From a virus: 23,863 nucleotides of DNA. Location: positions 1 to 23,863 of the IMG/VR virus record IMGVR_UViG_3300007538_000187; one strand, given 5' to 3'. Under the pieces are notes generated by a model. That model was not told where the DNA came from, ran no database searches, and saw nothing but the letters and a program-made list of their open reading frames with translations. The position numbers and the translations under genes were made by a program. Positions 13,673 through 21,983 of this stretch are shown one piece after another. Position 1 is the stretch's first letter; each line of letters starts with the position of its first letter.

Positions 13673-16530
13673 GATCTTGAGATAATAAAGTCAACTGCAA
13701 TAAACTCTATTGATCTCGTAGGCTTGATAAATATCTTAGCATACATGATGTTTCTATCTACCAAGTCTTGTGTTGTTGTTTTTTCATCAAGAACTAATTT
13801 AAACTCAGATATTCCCAATCTATTTTGAACATCAACCAATTCTCTTTCTGCTCTTGACTTAAAACGATTCCAAGTGGTGCTTACATTTTGATCAAACAAA
13901 ATAGTATCAGCGATAAGTCCAATTCTGTATTTAAGGAAAATCAACAATCTTCTAACATTAATTCTGTTAAGAGCAGAATCTGTTTGTTGAAGTGTCTTTT
14001 GTCCAAAGATTACAATTTGATCCATTGAAGGAAATCTTGCAATTGGATTGATATTGTTTTGATACAAGTCGTCGCGATCATCTTTTGTTAAGTGCTCCCA
14101 AGTTCCTGTTATAATTGGACCTTGAGATCCACCAAGTTCGTTGATACCACCACGATTGAATCCTGCGGGTGCAAACCATAAATCTGAAGCTTTGTCAGAC
14201 TTAGCTAGGGCACCAATTGCAGCAACCGATGGAGGCACGTACAATACGTCATTTTGGCCGCCTATTCTATCTCTTAAACGTACCCAGGGATAATAAGCAG
14301 CTGCATAAGATGTATTCAATTTTCTTCCTTCAAGAGAAGTAATTGTTCCATTGATACCACCAGTGGTAACAGAACCATTAGATTCATAAGCAGGCTTGTA
14401 ACCGCCTTCGATATCGATAATAGCCAAGTGATCTTTTCTTTCAGCTGCAACTCTTAAAACCTCATCAGTAACATCTGTGTGTGTGATACCTGGGATTGCA
14501 AGAACATTATATTCAACGACCTCGGGATCTTGAACTGACTCAAGAGCTTTGAAAATAGAATTATAAGCATAAGATTCTTGTCTTGTTTTATCTGTCAAGT
14601 TTTTATTTGAGAATGGCTCAACTTCTTTAAGATCTAATCCATCATGTCCTCCAAAGAAAGGGACTCTAAATTGACGAACTTTGTCTTGGAAAAGGTTTTT
14701 AATTGAACCTTGAGCTTTTGAATAAGAAGTACCAGCATCATAAGAACCTGATTCGTAATAATATTCATTTGAATTGGTATTGCTTTGTACAACATCATCA
14801 AGAGAGAATATATAAGAATACTCATGAGAAGCAGGAAGTGATTCATTTTCGCCCAAGTGATGATTTAAATTAAGTGTTGCATTGCCGGGAAGAACTCTTA
14901 CCAAATCAATGAAAGAGTCGTCTCTTGTTGTTGCTGTCGCTCTATGGTGACGAACACCTTGGAAATCTGTTTTTGCAAAGTTCTTTCCATTTGAATTGGC
15001 GTTTTCTACTGTGAGTCTTAAAGATGGGAACACAAAAGAACCTGAGAATGCTTCAGGAACATTAGCAAAAATATTAGCATCTCCACCAGCATGAGGCACA
15101 TTAGCATTAGCCACAACTGATGCGTGAGCATATGCTGTGTTACCAGATAAAGGAGTAACAGCTTTAGCAACAACTTGTGAACCACTTACAATTGAAAATC
15201 CTTTTGGTCTTAAAGGACCAAGACATCCAACAGGAAGAGCATGAGCGTCTTCTAATTGTTGAGAAGTAACAGCAGATGCCATTTCAACATAAACATAATT
15301 TGATTTGTTTGTGTATTCTCCTCGAACATTGTATTTTGTGTTTGTTGCATCCCAAGAAAGATATTGGTCACCAATTGCTTTTGCAATATATTTTTCTGAT
15401 GAAGGATCTAAATTAAGACCTGAGAATTGCTCAACTGCATTTCCGTGCTTATCTTGTATTTCAAGTGTAAATGTTGAATTTGGCTCAACATCATTTCCAA
15501 GTGTCAAGTCTTTGATAGCAACTTGATATCCAGCTTGCAACCATTCACCTTCATGAAGAGAAACAAGACGGAATAGTTTTTCTCCATCTTTATTATCTTC
15601 AGATTTTCTGTTTAAGAACCAACCAGTTTTTGCTGGTAACATATCTTTTTTATGATCTCCATAATTTAAAGAACCAGAATCAAGAGCTAAGATAATACCT
15701 AATTGAGCACCAGCTGTTGTTGAAGTTCCACCATATTCATGAACAGATTGTTCAAATGTTTCACCAAGAAAATAGTTTTTGTTTGTTAATCCAAAATTTT
15801 TGTTTGCCTCAAGTAATTGAGGGTTAGTATTAAACTGGTTTCTAATGTATTTCGAAGAACCTGGTGTGAAATCAATAGTCTTTTTTGTAACTTCTTCATC
15901 ACTAGCATCTCTTACTTCAATTGTGAATCGATTTGCTGAAGTACCTACGGATTTAATCAAAGTACCAACAGAAGATGTAGTGTCTGTTACGCCATCACCA
16001 GCGATAGTTCCTGATAATTGAACCGATCCACCGTTAACATAGAAAATAGCCGCTAGAGAACCAGTAGCATTTGAATCATGAGAAGCTGAAGGTAAAATAA
16101 ACAATCCATAAGCTGATTTATTGTTGGCAATTGTAGAAGAAGGATTTGAAGAATTAGCAATATTCCAACCAGCATATTGAGCATCTGTTGTAGCATCAGC
16201 AGATTTCTCTCCTAATAGTCTTAAAAATGTAACAGGAGTTGTTTCTGAAGCTAAGTGGGCTTGTGCAGCATAAACAGCATAAGTTGGCCCAAGAGTGTTA
16301 CCATCTCTCCAGACATCGTTGTTCTTATTTCCTTTTCCAGAAATTCCCAAACCAAATATTTCGTTAAAATCTTGAAGATTTTTAACTTTGATTGGCTTCA
16401 TAGCAGGACCTGAAAGAGAGCGTCCAATAATAACTGGGCCGGTATCATCAGATACAACTGATGGTATTTGGGATTCATCAACTTCATTAAGTTGGATTCC
16501 TGGTGATATAAAATCAAATCTTGTAGGCAT
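13657..16530 (-). CDS. 18: Contractile tail sheath protein, gp18-like
   Basis: 957 residues, much longer than T4 gp18 (659). The N terminus has the usual SPGIQLNEVDESQI start and TGPVIIGRSLSGPAM. The conserved C-terminal half starts near residue 665 (VVEYNVLAIPGITH), contains VPPSVAAIGALAK and WFAPAGFNRGGI near 755-790, and ends with the RRLLIFLKYRIG helix (near 860), then WNRFKSRAERELVDVQNR and the closing IISRSGVEF strand, all sheath hallmarks. Residues about 100-660 hold surface domains more extensive than in T4, rich in Ser, Asn, Gly and Thr. Subunits ring the tube and contract to drive it through the envelope. AAGGAG precedes the ATG. The gene starts its own unit behind the motif at 16562-16572. 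Confidence 0.93.
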   Translation of the reverse strand: MPTRFDFISPGIQLNEVDESQIPSVVSDDTGPVIIGRSLSGPAMKPIKVKNLQDFNEIFGLGISGKGNKNNDVWRDGNTLGPTYAVYAAQAHLASETTPVTFLRLLGEKSADATTDAQYAGWNIANSSNPSSTIANNKSAYGLFILPSASHDSNATGSLAAIFYVNGGSVQLSGTIAGDGVTDTTSSVGTLIKSVGTSANRFTIEVRDASDEEVTKKTIDFTPGSSKYIRNQFNTNPQLLEANKNFGLTNKNYFLGETFEQSVHEYGGTSTTAGAQLGIILALDSGSLNYGDHKKDMLPAKTGWFLNRKSEDNKDGEKLFRLVSLHEGEWLQAGYQVAIKDLTLGNDVEPNSTFTLEIQDKHGNAVEQFSGLNLDPSSEKYIAKAIGDQYLSWDATNTKYNVRGEYTNKSNYVYVEMASAVTSQQLEDAHALPVGCLGPLRPKGFSIVSGSQVVAKAVTPLSGNTAYAHASVVANANVPHAGGDANIFANVPEAFSGSFVFPSLRLTVENANSNGKNFAKTDFQGVRHHRATATTRDDSFIDLVRVLPGNATLNLNHHLGENESLPASHEYSYIFSLDDVVQSNTNSNEYYYESGSYDAGTSYSKAQGSIKNLFQDKVRQFRVPFFGGHDGLDLKEVEPFSNKNLTDKTRQESYAYNSIFKALESVQDPEVVEYNVLAIPGITHTDVTDEVLRVAAERKDHLAIIDIEGGYKPAYESNGSVTTGGINGTITSLEGRKLNTSYAAAYYPWVRLRDRIGGQNDVLYVPPSVAAIGALAKSDKASDLWFAPAGFNRGGINELGGSQGPIITGTWEHLTKDDRDDLYQNNINPIARFPSMDQIVIFGQKTLQQTDSALNRINVRRLLIFLKYRIGLIADTILFDQNVSTTWNRFKSRAERELVDVQNRLGISEFKLVLDEKTTTQDLVDRNIMYAKIFIKPTRSIEFIAVDFIISRSGVEF

Positions 16531-16561
16531 TTAAATTCTCCTTAAATAAACTTTTTTCTCT

Positions 16562-16572
16562 AATAAGTAGTT
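16562..16572 (-). promoter_or_regulatory. Repeated late-promoter-like motif (tail sheath)
   Basis: AACTACTTATT on the minus strand, 31 bases before the sheath start. It is one of three identical copies. It lies in a 60-base gap after the gp15 stop, in which no convincing terminator is visible. Confidence 0.55.
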
Positions 16573-16590
16573 GTGAAAAAACTGAAACGC

Positions 16591-17427
16591 TTAATCTCTA
16601 TAGTCATTATCTTTCTTTTTCCATGGAACTTTATCACCAACAATAGATCTTTCATCAGTTATTCTTATTTTTACTTGATTTTCTCTTCTAGAAAGAGTTG
16701 GTCGAGTTCTATTAAAACCTTCTCCAACTAAATATCCAAGTACTTTAATTTGAACTTTTGTTTCAAACATTCTTTCATCTTCACCAATATTTGTTGTATT
16801 ATTATTCATAGAATAATCTTGTTGAATAAAAGCTTCGTATCTGTGCCCATCTCTTTTCAATAAAAAAGAATTAATTTGCCCTGTTGTTGTAATAAATGGT
16901 TGCATAAGATCATTCATTTGCTGTTGATATTCTGTTCTTAGTGTTATAGAGTATGTCGTGTTAACATAAACAGGGATAGGAGCATTGTAGGTATTATAGA
17001 TTATCTGATTATTATCTTTTACTTTTCCTGTTTGTTGTTGGTTATTTGTGTTTCTTGTTCTTATTGAATTTTGGAAGTTTTGAGTTTTATCCTGATTAAT
17101 ATTAGAATCAACAGGTGTTGCTCCACCTTTATAATCTTGTTGTTCAAATAGATTTGCTTGAAATGATCCTTTAAATGAAGGATCTTTTGTGATTGAATCA
17201 CGATTAACAGTAATTAAAGGCAAGATTAATTTACCAACTTTATCTCTAATTGTTTGATCATTCTTGATTTGCCAGGTTCTTTCAGTTCCAAGCCACAATA
17301 CTGGTACTTTGAATAATCCTTTGTTTGTTGTTGTATGAAGATCTAAAGTATTTTCAACCCATTCATAAATGCTTGTATCAATTGTTTCGATTGTTGAAGC
17401 TTTAAATTCAATATTTTTTGTTGTCAT
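16591..17427 (-). CDS. 15: Proximal tail sheath stabiliser / tail completion protein, gp15-like
   Basis: 278 residues (T4 gp15 is 272). KVPVLWLGTERTWQIK and then NDQTIRDKVGKLILPLITV (about 40-75) match the T4 stretch that reads VPITYAS... and then VAKVETILPRINL. VYVNTTYSITLRTEYQQQMN followed by DLMQPFI corresponds to the T4 IYELSIFTRYEDDMFQIVEQILPYF strand and helix. A Gln/Asn-rich insert (about 115-145) separates the two. In T4, a gp15 ring caps the finished tail and joins it to the neck. It lies between gp14 and the sheath as in T4, apart from the absence of gp16 and gp17. Coupled to gp14 with a three-base gap; GGAG lies before the ATG. Confidence 0.82.
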   Translation of the reverse strand: MTTKNIEFKASTIETIDTSIYEWVENTLDLHTTTNKGLFKVPVLWLGTERTWQIKNDQTIRDKVGKLILPLITVNRDSITKDPSFKGSFQANLFEQQDYKGGATPVDSNINQDKTQNFQNSIRTRNTNNQQQTGKVKDNNQIIYNTYNAPIPVYVNTTYSITLRTEYQQQMNDLMQPFITTTGQINSFLLKRDGHRYEAFIQQDYSMNNNTTNIGEDERMFETKVQIKVLGYLVGEGFNRTRPTLSRRENQVKIRITDERSIVGDKVPWKKKDNDYRD

Positions 17428-17430
17428 TGT

Positions 17431-17922
17431 TTACTCCGCATTAAATACGCCATCTCTTGCTCTTATACAATCAGCAATAATCTCAAATTGAGTGTCGGCT
17501 TGGCCGAATAGGTGTTTTGGTTCATTTGTCTTTACAATTTCATAAAAAATTGAACCATATCTAACAAAATCTCCTTCTCTTACAAAAAGATTTTGATCTT
17601 CTGTTAATCTTCTTTTATGAAACATGACCTTTAAAGTGGTTTTTTTGTCTAAACCAATATTGTCAATGACATTTGTTTCAACACCACCATATTCAACTCT
17701 TGCAAATACTCTAACAGGAGGAAGAAAGGTTTTCTCTATGGCTTCACCATAAAGAGGATGATAGTTCGTATGTTCAATATCAATTGGAAAATATAAGATT
17801 TGTTGGCCAACAACTCTCTCGATGATTTCATCGTTGACTTGCTTTACAAGGTTTTTCTCTTTCTCTCCAAGAAACATTGGAGGAGGCGGAGCATCTAATT
17901 TTGACCATTTATCATCTGACAT
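17431..17922 (-). CDS. 14: Neck protein, gp14-like
   Basis: 163 residues, shorter than T4 gp14 (256). QQILYFPIDIEHTNYHPLYGE near residue 40 corresponds to the T4 CYYVPREYVSPDLIFGE segment, and REGDFVRYGSIFYEIVKTNE then HLFGQ near 115-140 corresponds to [20 protein letters not shown] then YQLGQ. This is the neck-protein core; the T4 C-terminal extension is missing. With gp13 it forms the collar ring that closes the filled head and accepts the tail. It lies directly after gp13 (five-base gap, partly a GGAT ribosome site) and before gp15, the T4 order. Confidence 0.82.
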   Translation of the reverse strand: MSDDKWSKLDAPPPPMFLGEKEKNLVKQVNDEIIERVVGQQILYFPIDIEHTNYHPLYGEAIEKTFLPPVRVFARVEYGGVETNVIDNIGLDKKTTLKVMFHKRRLTEDQNLFVREGDFVRYGSIFYEIVKTNEPKHLFGQADTQFEIIADCIRARDGVFNAE

Positions 17923-17927
17923 TTATT

Positions 17928-19178
17928 TTATCCTACAAAGATTCCGAGAGGTGCTTTCTGTACAATAGAGTTTTGATTCTCAACCATGTTCTTATCTGTT
18001 TCAATAAGTTTATCATATGTTGTCTCTTCAAGTATTTTTCTTAACTCTTCTTTTAACTTGTCTTGTTCTTCTTTAGCTTGACTCAATAGATCGGAAGCAT
18101 TGAGAGTTATATTGTCTCCCGGTATTGGTATGTTACCTCCAAATTTGCCTCTTATTTGGCCGAGGGTCTCTTTTGAGAGCGCCAAAGCAAATCGCCTTAT
18201 CCATTGCTTACCCATTGAGTTGATAGACTCATAGGGTATGTTTTGGAACGGCAAAGTATTCATATTGTTCACGCCATCTTGTCCAACATTTGTATCGTCT
18301 GTAAATGGGCTTGAATTCCCATCAATTGTGAATCTAAACCAAAACTTCTCCGGTGAAACAGTGGAAGGTATTGGATACAATCTTAATTTATTATCAATAA
18401 TTTCATATGAATAATGCGAGGTTCTTGTGTAAAGATGATCTTCATAAGAAATTGCTTGAAGTTTATTTTGCCATGCCGGAATTACTTGAAATGAAGAATC
18501 ATCAGCATATTGACCATAATTATGAAAGTTTCCAACAACATTAAGACCACCATAATAACCATAAAACCTCCACATTTGTTGAGGAGAAATATAATACATT
18601 TTTCTTATCTTGATTCTTTTGTTCCCAACAGAACCAGAGAATGGTGAGCCTGATTCTAAAGATGCAGAATAAACAAGATCTTGAAGGTCATAATCTTGTT
18701 GTCCAGAAACAGTTGAGATAGAAGCTGAATAGATTGGTTCTGTTCCTCCAACACCTGCTTCAGTAGCAAATTTATCACCCATTTTAAAAGCATAGTCAAA
18801 GGTGAACTTTGGGTATTTGAGAGAAGCACCATCTGCTCCTGCTGTTGTTTCGCCTTTGTGATCAAAAGAGGCTGTTGGAGATCCAAGAGCTGGACCTAAA
18901 GCATTTTTTGCTTGATGTTGATTTATTATATAAGAGTACTCAAGAACTGCTTCTTCATAATTGGCATAAACATTTTGTTCTGTTAATTCAATATCAAGAA
19001 CATCACCTCCAAGTCTTTTATAAGTAAATTTGACTTGTTTTACTGCTCCTGTTATAAATTCTACTGATCCTGTGTATATACCTAAAGGACAAGCATCAGC
19101 AACTTTGGAGTAAGTTCCTGTTACCGGAAGAACAATTGCCGATTGTGTTGAAGTTGGTGTTAAAGTTGGTAATGACAT
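17928..19178 (-). CDS. 13: Neck protein, gp13-like
   Basis: 416 residues (T4 gp13 is 309). YKRLGGDVLDIELTEQNVY then YEEAVLEYS (near 50-80) matches T4 [29 protein letters not shown]. Near the C terminus WIRRFALALSKETLGQIRGK, then GDNITLNASDLLSQAKEEQ, matches T4 WVKDYATALAKELNGQI...GGVTIDGQRLIEEARLE. Both proteins end in a GI.VG pentad (APLGIFVG here, PPFGILVG in T4). An insert of about 60-90 residues, Gly/Ala/Ser-rich, follows the first block. It forms the head-tail neck with gp14. GGAGG lies eight bases before the chosen ATG; another ATG four bases upstream is out of frame. A promoter-like motif and a terminator precede it. Confidence 0.9.
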   Translation of the reverse strand: MSLPTLTPTSTQSAIVLPVTGTYSKVADACPLGIYTGSVEFITGAVKQVKFTYKRLGGDVLDIELTEQNVYANYEEAVLEYSYIINQHQAKNALGPALGSPTASFDHKGETTAGADGASLKYPKFTFDYAFKMGDKFATEAGVGGTEPIYSASISTVSGQQDYDLQDLVYSASLESGSPFSGSVGNKRIKIRKMYYISPQQMWRFYGYYGGLNVVGNFHNYGQYADDSSFQVIPAWQNKLQAISYEDHLYTRTSHYSYEIIDNKLRLYPIPSTVSPEKFWFRFTIDGNSSPFTDDTNVGQDGVNNMNTLPFQNIPYESINSMGKQWIRRFALALSKETLGQIRGKFGGNIPIPGDNITLNASDLLSQAKEEQDKLKEELRKILEETTYDKLIETDKNMVENQNSIVQKAPLGIFVG

Positions 19179-19197
19179 ACATAAAACCTCCGTTCGA

Positions 19198-19208
19198 AGT
19201 AAATAGTT
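19198..19208 (-). promoter_or_regulatory. Repeated late-promoter-like motif (gp13-gp14-gp15 unit)
   Basis: AACTATTTACT on the minus strand, 19 bases before the gp13 start and directly after a terminator-like hairpin. It is one of six related sites. Confidence 0.52.
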
Positions 19209-19215
19209 TTAGGAT

Positions 19216-19251
19216 AAAGAAAAGCCCCAAGCAATTGGAGAGGCAAGGGGC
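19216..19251 (-). terminator. Likely rho-independent terminator after the Lys/Glu/Ala-rich gene
   Basis: GCCCC and GGGGC pair on the minus strand, extended by two G-C pairs across a 2x2 mismatch, followed by TTTTCTTT. The loop is fairly large. It ends the decoration/KEA unit just before the gp13 promoter-like motif. Confidence 0.62.
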
Positions 19252-19281
19252 GAGAGCGGAGGACTAACATATGTTAAATTT

Positions 19282-19611
19282 TTATTCTTCGGGAGATTGT
19301 TTTTTGGCTTCGGCTTTCTTTTTCTCAGCAGCAGCTTTCTTTTTAGCAGCTTCAGCTTTTTTCTTTTCCTCTTCGGCTTTGCGTTTGGCTTCCTCCTCTG
19401 CCTTTCGCTTTGCTTCTTCGGCTTCACGCTTTTTGCGTTCTGCTTCTTCTGCTATTCGCTTTTCTTCTGTTTCTTTTTCAAGTCGAGCGTCAATGAGTTT
19501 TTGGTTTTGCTTTTCTACACCGCAACGACGTGCAACCACAGGATCAATTTCTTGTCCTGTGATTCGCATCTTTCGTACGAGTACTTTAGCTCTTTTTGCT
19601 TTACGTCCCAT
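19282..19611 (-). CDS. Lys/Glu/Ala-rich helical protein of unknown function
   Basis: 109 residues, not a known family. The first ~40 residues are basic (GRKAKRAKVLVRKMRITG) and include VVARRCGVEKQ. Residues about 45-105 are an almost uninterrupted Ala/Lys/Glu/Arg helix with near-repeats of AKRKAEEE and KKKAEA, much like TolA-type or single alpha-helix segments. Expected to be a long rod, possibly DNA- or head-interior-binding because of its basic start. AGGTGA lies before the ATG. It is co-transcribed with the candidate decoration gene and lies between capsid and neck genes, so a head or neck role is plausible. The repetitive codons (GAA/GCN/AAR) also make spurious long ORFs on the opposite strand. 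Confidence 0.72.
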   Translation of the reverse strand: MGRKAKRAKVLVRKMRITGQEIDPVVARRCGVEKQNQKLIDARLEKETEEKRIAEEAERKKREAEEAKRKAEEEAKRKAEEEKKKAEAAKKKAAAEKKKAEAKKQSPEE

Positions 19612-19621
19612 AGATCACCTA

Positions 19622-20080
19622 TTATGAAGTAGCAAATGTTGCTGCATTGTCAGCATGTTGCGCGATAATGTGTCCAGTGATGTACCAGTAAGTACCATCT
19701 GAAAAGCACTCAATCTGTGAGCCGGCTTTTGCAGAATTTGTCCCACTAGCACCTTTTGCAAGTGTTACTCTAATTTCTGTATCACCAACAACCGCCTCAG
19801 TGGTTTCGACTGATGCTCCATTTAACAAATGAACAATAGAGCCTATCAAATAATCACCTGACTGTGCTAAAATTACAACATCACCGGTAGTATGTAATGC
19901 CCAGACAATTTTAAAATAAGCGCCATCTTGAGCAGCCGGCAAAGTTAAAACTCCGGGTGCTGCATTATTAATGATATATAATTCACCAGTTTCTGCACTC
20001 TGAATTGATTTTGCAGAATCAGAAATCTTTTCTGTTCTTTGTCTACTCGCAACACGAGCAGCTCTTCCAACTTTAGCCAT
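19622..20080 (-). CDS. Small beta-rich virion protein, candidate head decoration protein
   Basis: 152 residues. After a basic helical start (KVGRAARVASRQRTEKIS), the rest is a beta-type sequence: GELYIINNAAPGVLTLPAAQ, AYFKIVWALHTTGDVVILAQ, then QIECFSDGTYWYITGHIIA. The pattern "..TLPA..G....f....TTGdv.i.......i..VSDGT.WYvtG" is common in small phage capsid-associated or fibre-tip beta domains. It lies directly after the major capsid gene behind its own terminator and promoter-like motif. It therefore may be made in large amounts, as expected for a decoration protein. AAGGAG precedes the ATG. Family and role are inference. Confidence 0.6.
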   Translation of the reverse strand: MAKVGRAARVASRQRTEKISDSAKSIQSAETGELYIINNAAPGVLTLPAAQDGAYFKIVWALHTTGDVVILAQSGDYLIGSIVHLLNGASVETTEAVVGDTEIRVTLAKGASGTNSAKAGSQIECFSDGTYWYITGHIIAQHADNAATFATS

Positions 20081-20109
20081 AATATAATCTCCTTAATTAA
20101 AAAAAGTTG

Positions 20110-20125
20110 AGGTCCTTAACGACCT
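20110..20125 (-). other. Leader hairpin of the candidate decoration gene
   Basis: AGGTC, loop of six, GACCT, then CAAC and seven T on the minus strand. It lies between the promoter-like motif (20132-20142) and the start at 20080, close to where transcription would begin. It could protect the 5' end or act as a weak attenuator. Confidence 0.4.
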
Positions 20126-20131
20126 GTTCAT

Positions 20132-20142
20132 AATAAGTAGTT
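20132..20142 (-). promoter_or_regulatory. Repeated late-promoter-like motif (candidate decoration gene)
   Basis: AACTACTTATT on the minus strand, directly after the capsid-gene terminator and 51 bases before the start codon. It is one of three identical copies. Confidence 0.57.
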
Positions 20143-20153
20143 TCTCCAAAAAG

Positions 20154-20181
20154 AAAAAACCCCCAAACCAAAGTTTGAGGG
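20154..20181 (-). terminator. Rho-independent terminator after the major capsid gene
   Basis: CCCTCAAAC, loop TTTG, GTTTGGGGG: a 9-bp stem with one T-G pair on the minus strand, followed by six T, then C and more T. It lies 33 bases after the capsid stop. Strong, typical terminator. Confidence 0.9.
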
Positions 20182-20214
20182 AATTTTTTGAAAAGCTAGA
20201 TTCAGAATCTAAGA

Positions 20215-21966
20215 TTAAGAACCTTCCTCTCCAAGAAGACCACGAACGATAACAAGACCGTACATATCAGGACGAACCATCTTCTTACCGTATCGAGTCA
20301 TTACGCCTTTACGTGGCACAAAGTCTTCGACACCGAAGATTGTAGGTGTTGTTTGTAGTGGAACGTAAGGAGCATAAACGTATCCAGACTCAAGGAATGA
20401 GCCACCTTTACGTCCAACAAGAATAGCATTTCTTGGGAAGTAAGGGTCAACGATTACGTCAAACTTACGAGAAAGAGAACCAGCTTTAACAGCACCGATT
20501 TGACCTTTGTCAGCATCAGCAGTTACATTAGCGCGGAATCCAGAGGTGAACTCAAGAATGTTAGCAACTTCAGGACCACAAACGATGTAGTTAGCTCCAC
20601 CACGAAGTGTTTTCAAGTGGATTTGTGCAGAAACGTCATTGATGGTTTCGATAAGAGTTTCGTACCATTCTGAAACAGTTCCTGTGAAGTCAGGAGCAGC
20701 AGATGTAGCACCAAGCTCAGCACCAGTTGAACGATTAACGAAAAGACCAGGTGAACGAGACCAGTAATATGTTGCAGCAGTAGCACCATTTACAAGATCC
20801 GCAAGAAGTTCACGGTCGATTTCCAAAGCAATTTGTTCTGAAAGAATCGATGTAAGTTCTACCTCGGCATCCAAGTTGTGGTATGCATTCAAGTCTTGAC
20901 CCAACTCAGGTGTCCATTTAGCTTTAAGCTTTTTGGTTTGAGCTGTAATCGCGATTGAATCAACTTTGATGTCGATTTCTGGCAATTCACCGCTTCCTTC
21001 AAATGGGAAGTTAAATCCATCAATAGCGCCAAGCTTATCAGCAGTTGAAGTAAGCTCATCTTTTTCTGGATGATCGATTCTAACATTACCATCCGGATCA
21101 ACTCCAGCCAAAGCAGCAGGACCAACAAAGAAAAAGTTAATGTTAGTTCCATCATCAGAAGTCAATCGACGAATTAACTTAGTGTCATTATCATTAACAG
21201 CTGTGCCACCACCATCAGAATTAGCCAAAGAAGAACCTGAAATGTTAAAGGCTGCCAGATTTTTAAAATCTGCATTACTAAAGTCACTTTTAGGAATAGC
21301 TAATTTTAAAATATAGGAAGAAGTTTCAGCTAGAATATCTGGATCATATTTAATTTCTTTCTTTTGAGCTTCTGTCAAAGCAGAAATAATTCCAAAACTG
21401 GTTTCATGACCAGTACCAGCAATATTAGCTTTTTTAAGAGGAGAAGCATAGGAATAACCTACCATTTGTCTAGGACCAGAAAGGTTTTCTCCAAGACTTC
21501 CTACGAGATCAACACCACCAGTTACTTGTGAACCAACTTGATCTGTACCATAAATCGATTTAGATACTGCATTACCAAAACGAGGATCAGCTGTACCGCT
21601 AGCGGTAACAGAATCATCACCAATTCTTGGTGAATAAACAAAATCCAAGAAGAAGATCAATCCACTTGGAAGAGACATTGGTTGAACGGAAACAAGATCG
21701 TTTGCGATCAATCCAGCAAAAACGCGACGAACAATTGGGAATGCAACTGAAGCAAAACCTTCAACTTGACCATTTGACATTGCGTTAGATTCGCGAAGAA
21801 GTTCCTTCGCTTGATTTTCGAGAAGACGTGCCATGTTATGACGTGCTTGTTCGGTGTCTAGACCTTCCAAAAGACCGGTAGCTGACCACTTAGAAAGTAG
21901 AGCTTGACCTTCTTTTTTCAAATCACGATTAACAATGCCTTCACTTAATGTTTGAATTATAGACAT
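20215..21966 (-). CDS. 23: Major capsid protein, gp23-like
   Basis: 583 residues (T4 gp23 is 521). The N-terminal LLSKWSATGLLEGL and ARLLENQAKELL (45-57) resemble gp23's LLNKWKPLLEGEGL and IFENQEKDF. GQVEGFASVAFPIVRRVFAG (66-85), then SVQPMSLPSGLIF and DFVYSPRIG, match the highly conserved gp23 segment around MVRRAIPNLIAFDICGVQPM. The C terminus has VEDFVPRKGVMTRYGKKM, the gp23 RYG block. Forms the HK97-fold capsid lattice. In T4 the first 65 residues are cut off by the prohead protease; LRE59/S60 is a candidate site here, but no protease gene is seen in the window. AGGAG is upstream, 17 bases after the scaffold gene. A strong terminator follows. Confidence 0.95.
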   Translation of the reverse strand: MSIIQTLSEGIVNRDLKKEGQALLSKWSATGLLEGLDTEQARHNMARLLENQAKELLRESNAMSNGQVEGFASVAFPIVRRVFAGLIANDLVSVQPMSLPSGLIFFLDFVYSPRIGDDSVTASGTADPRFGNAVSKSIYGTDQVGSQVTGGVDLVGSLGENLSGPRQMVGYSYASPLKKANIAGTGHETSFGIISALTEAQKKEIKYDPDILAETSSYILKLAIPKSDFSNADFKNLAAFNISGSSLANSDGGGTAVNDNDTKLIRRLTSDDGTNINFFFVGPAALAGVDPDGNVRIDHPEKDELTSTADKLGAIDGFNFPFEGSGELPEIDIKVDSIAITAQTKKLKAKWTPELGQDLNAYHNLDAEVELTSILSEQIALEIDRELLADLVNGATAATYYWSRSPGLFVNRSTGAELGATSAAPDFTGTVSEWYETLIETINDVSAQIHLKTLRGGANYIVCGPEVANILEFTSGFRANVTADADKGQIGAVKAGSLSRKFDVIVDPYFPRNAILVGRKGGSFLESGYVYAPYVPLQTTPTIFGVEDFVPRKGVMTRYGKKMVRPDMYGLVIVRGLLGEEGS

Positions 21967-21983
21967 TTTATTTCTCCTTTAAA

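Noticed and set aside
19271-19632. Two overlapping plus-strand frames rich in Phe/Ser/Ala
   Set aside because: Shadows of the repetitive GAA/GCN/AAR codons of the Lys/Glu/Ala-rich gene. They resemble membrane proteins only because of composition.
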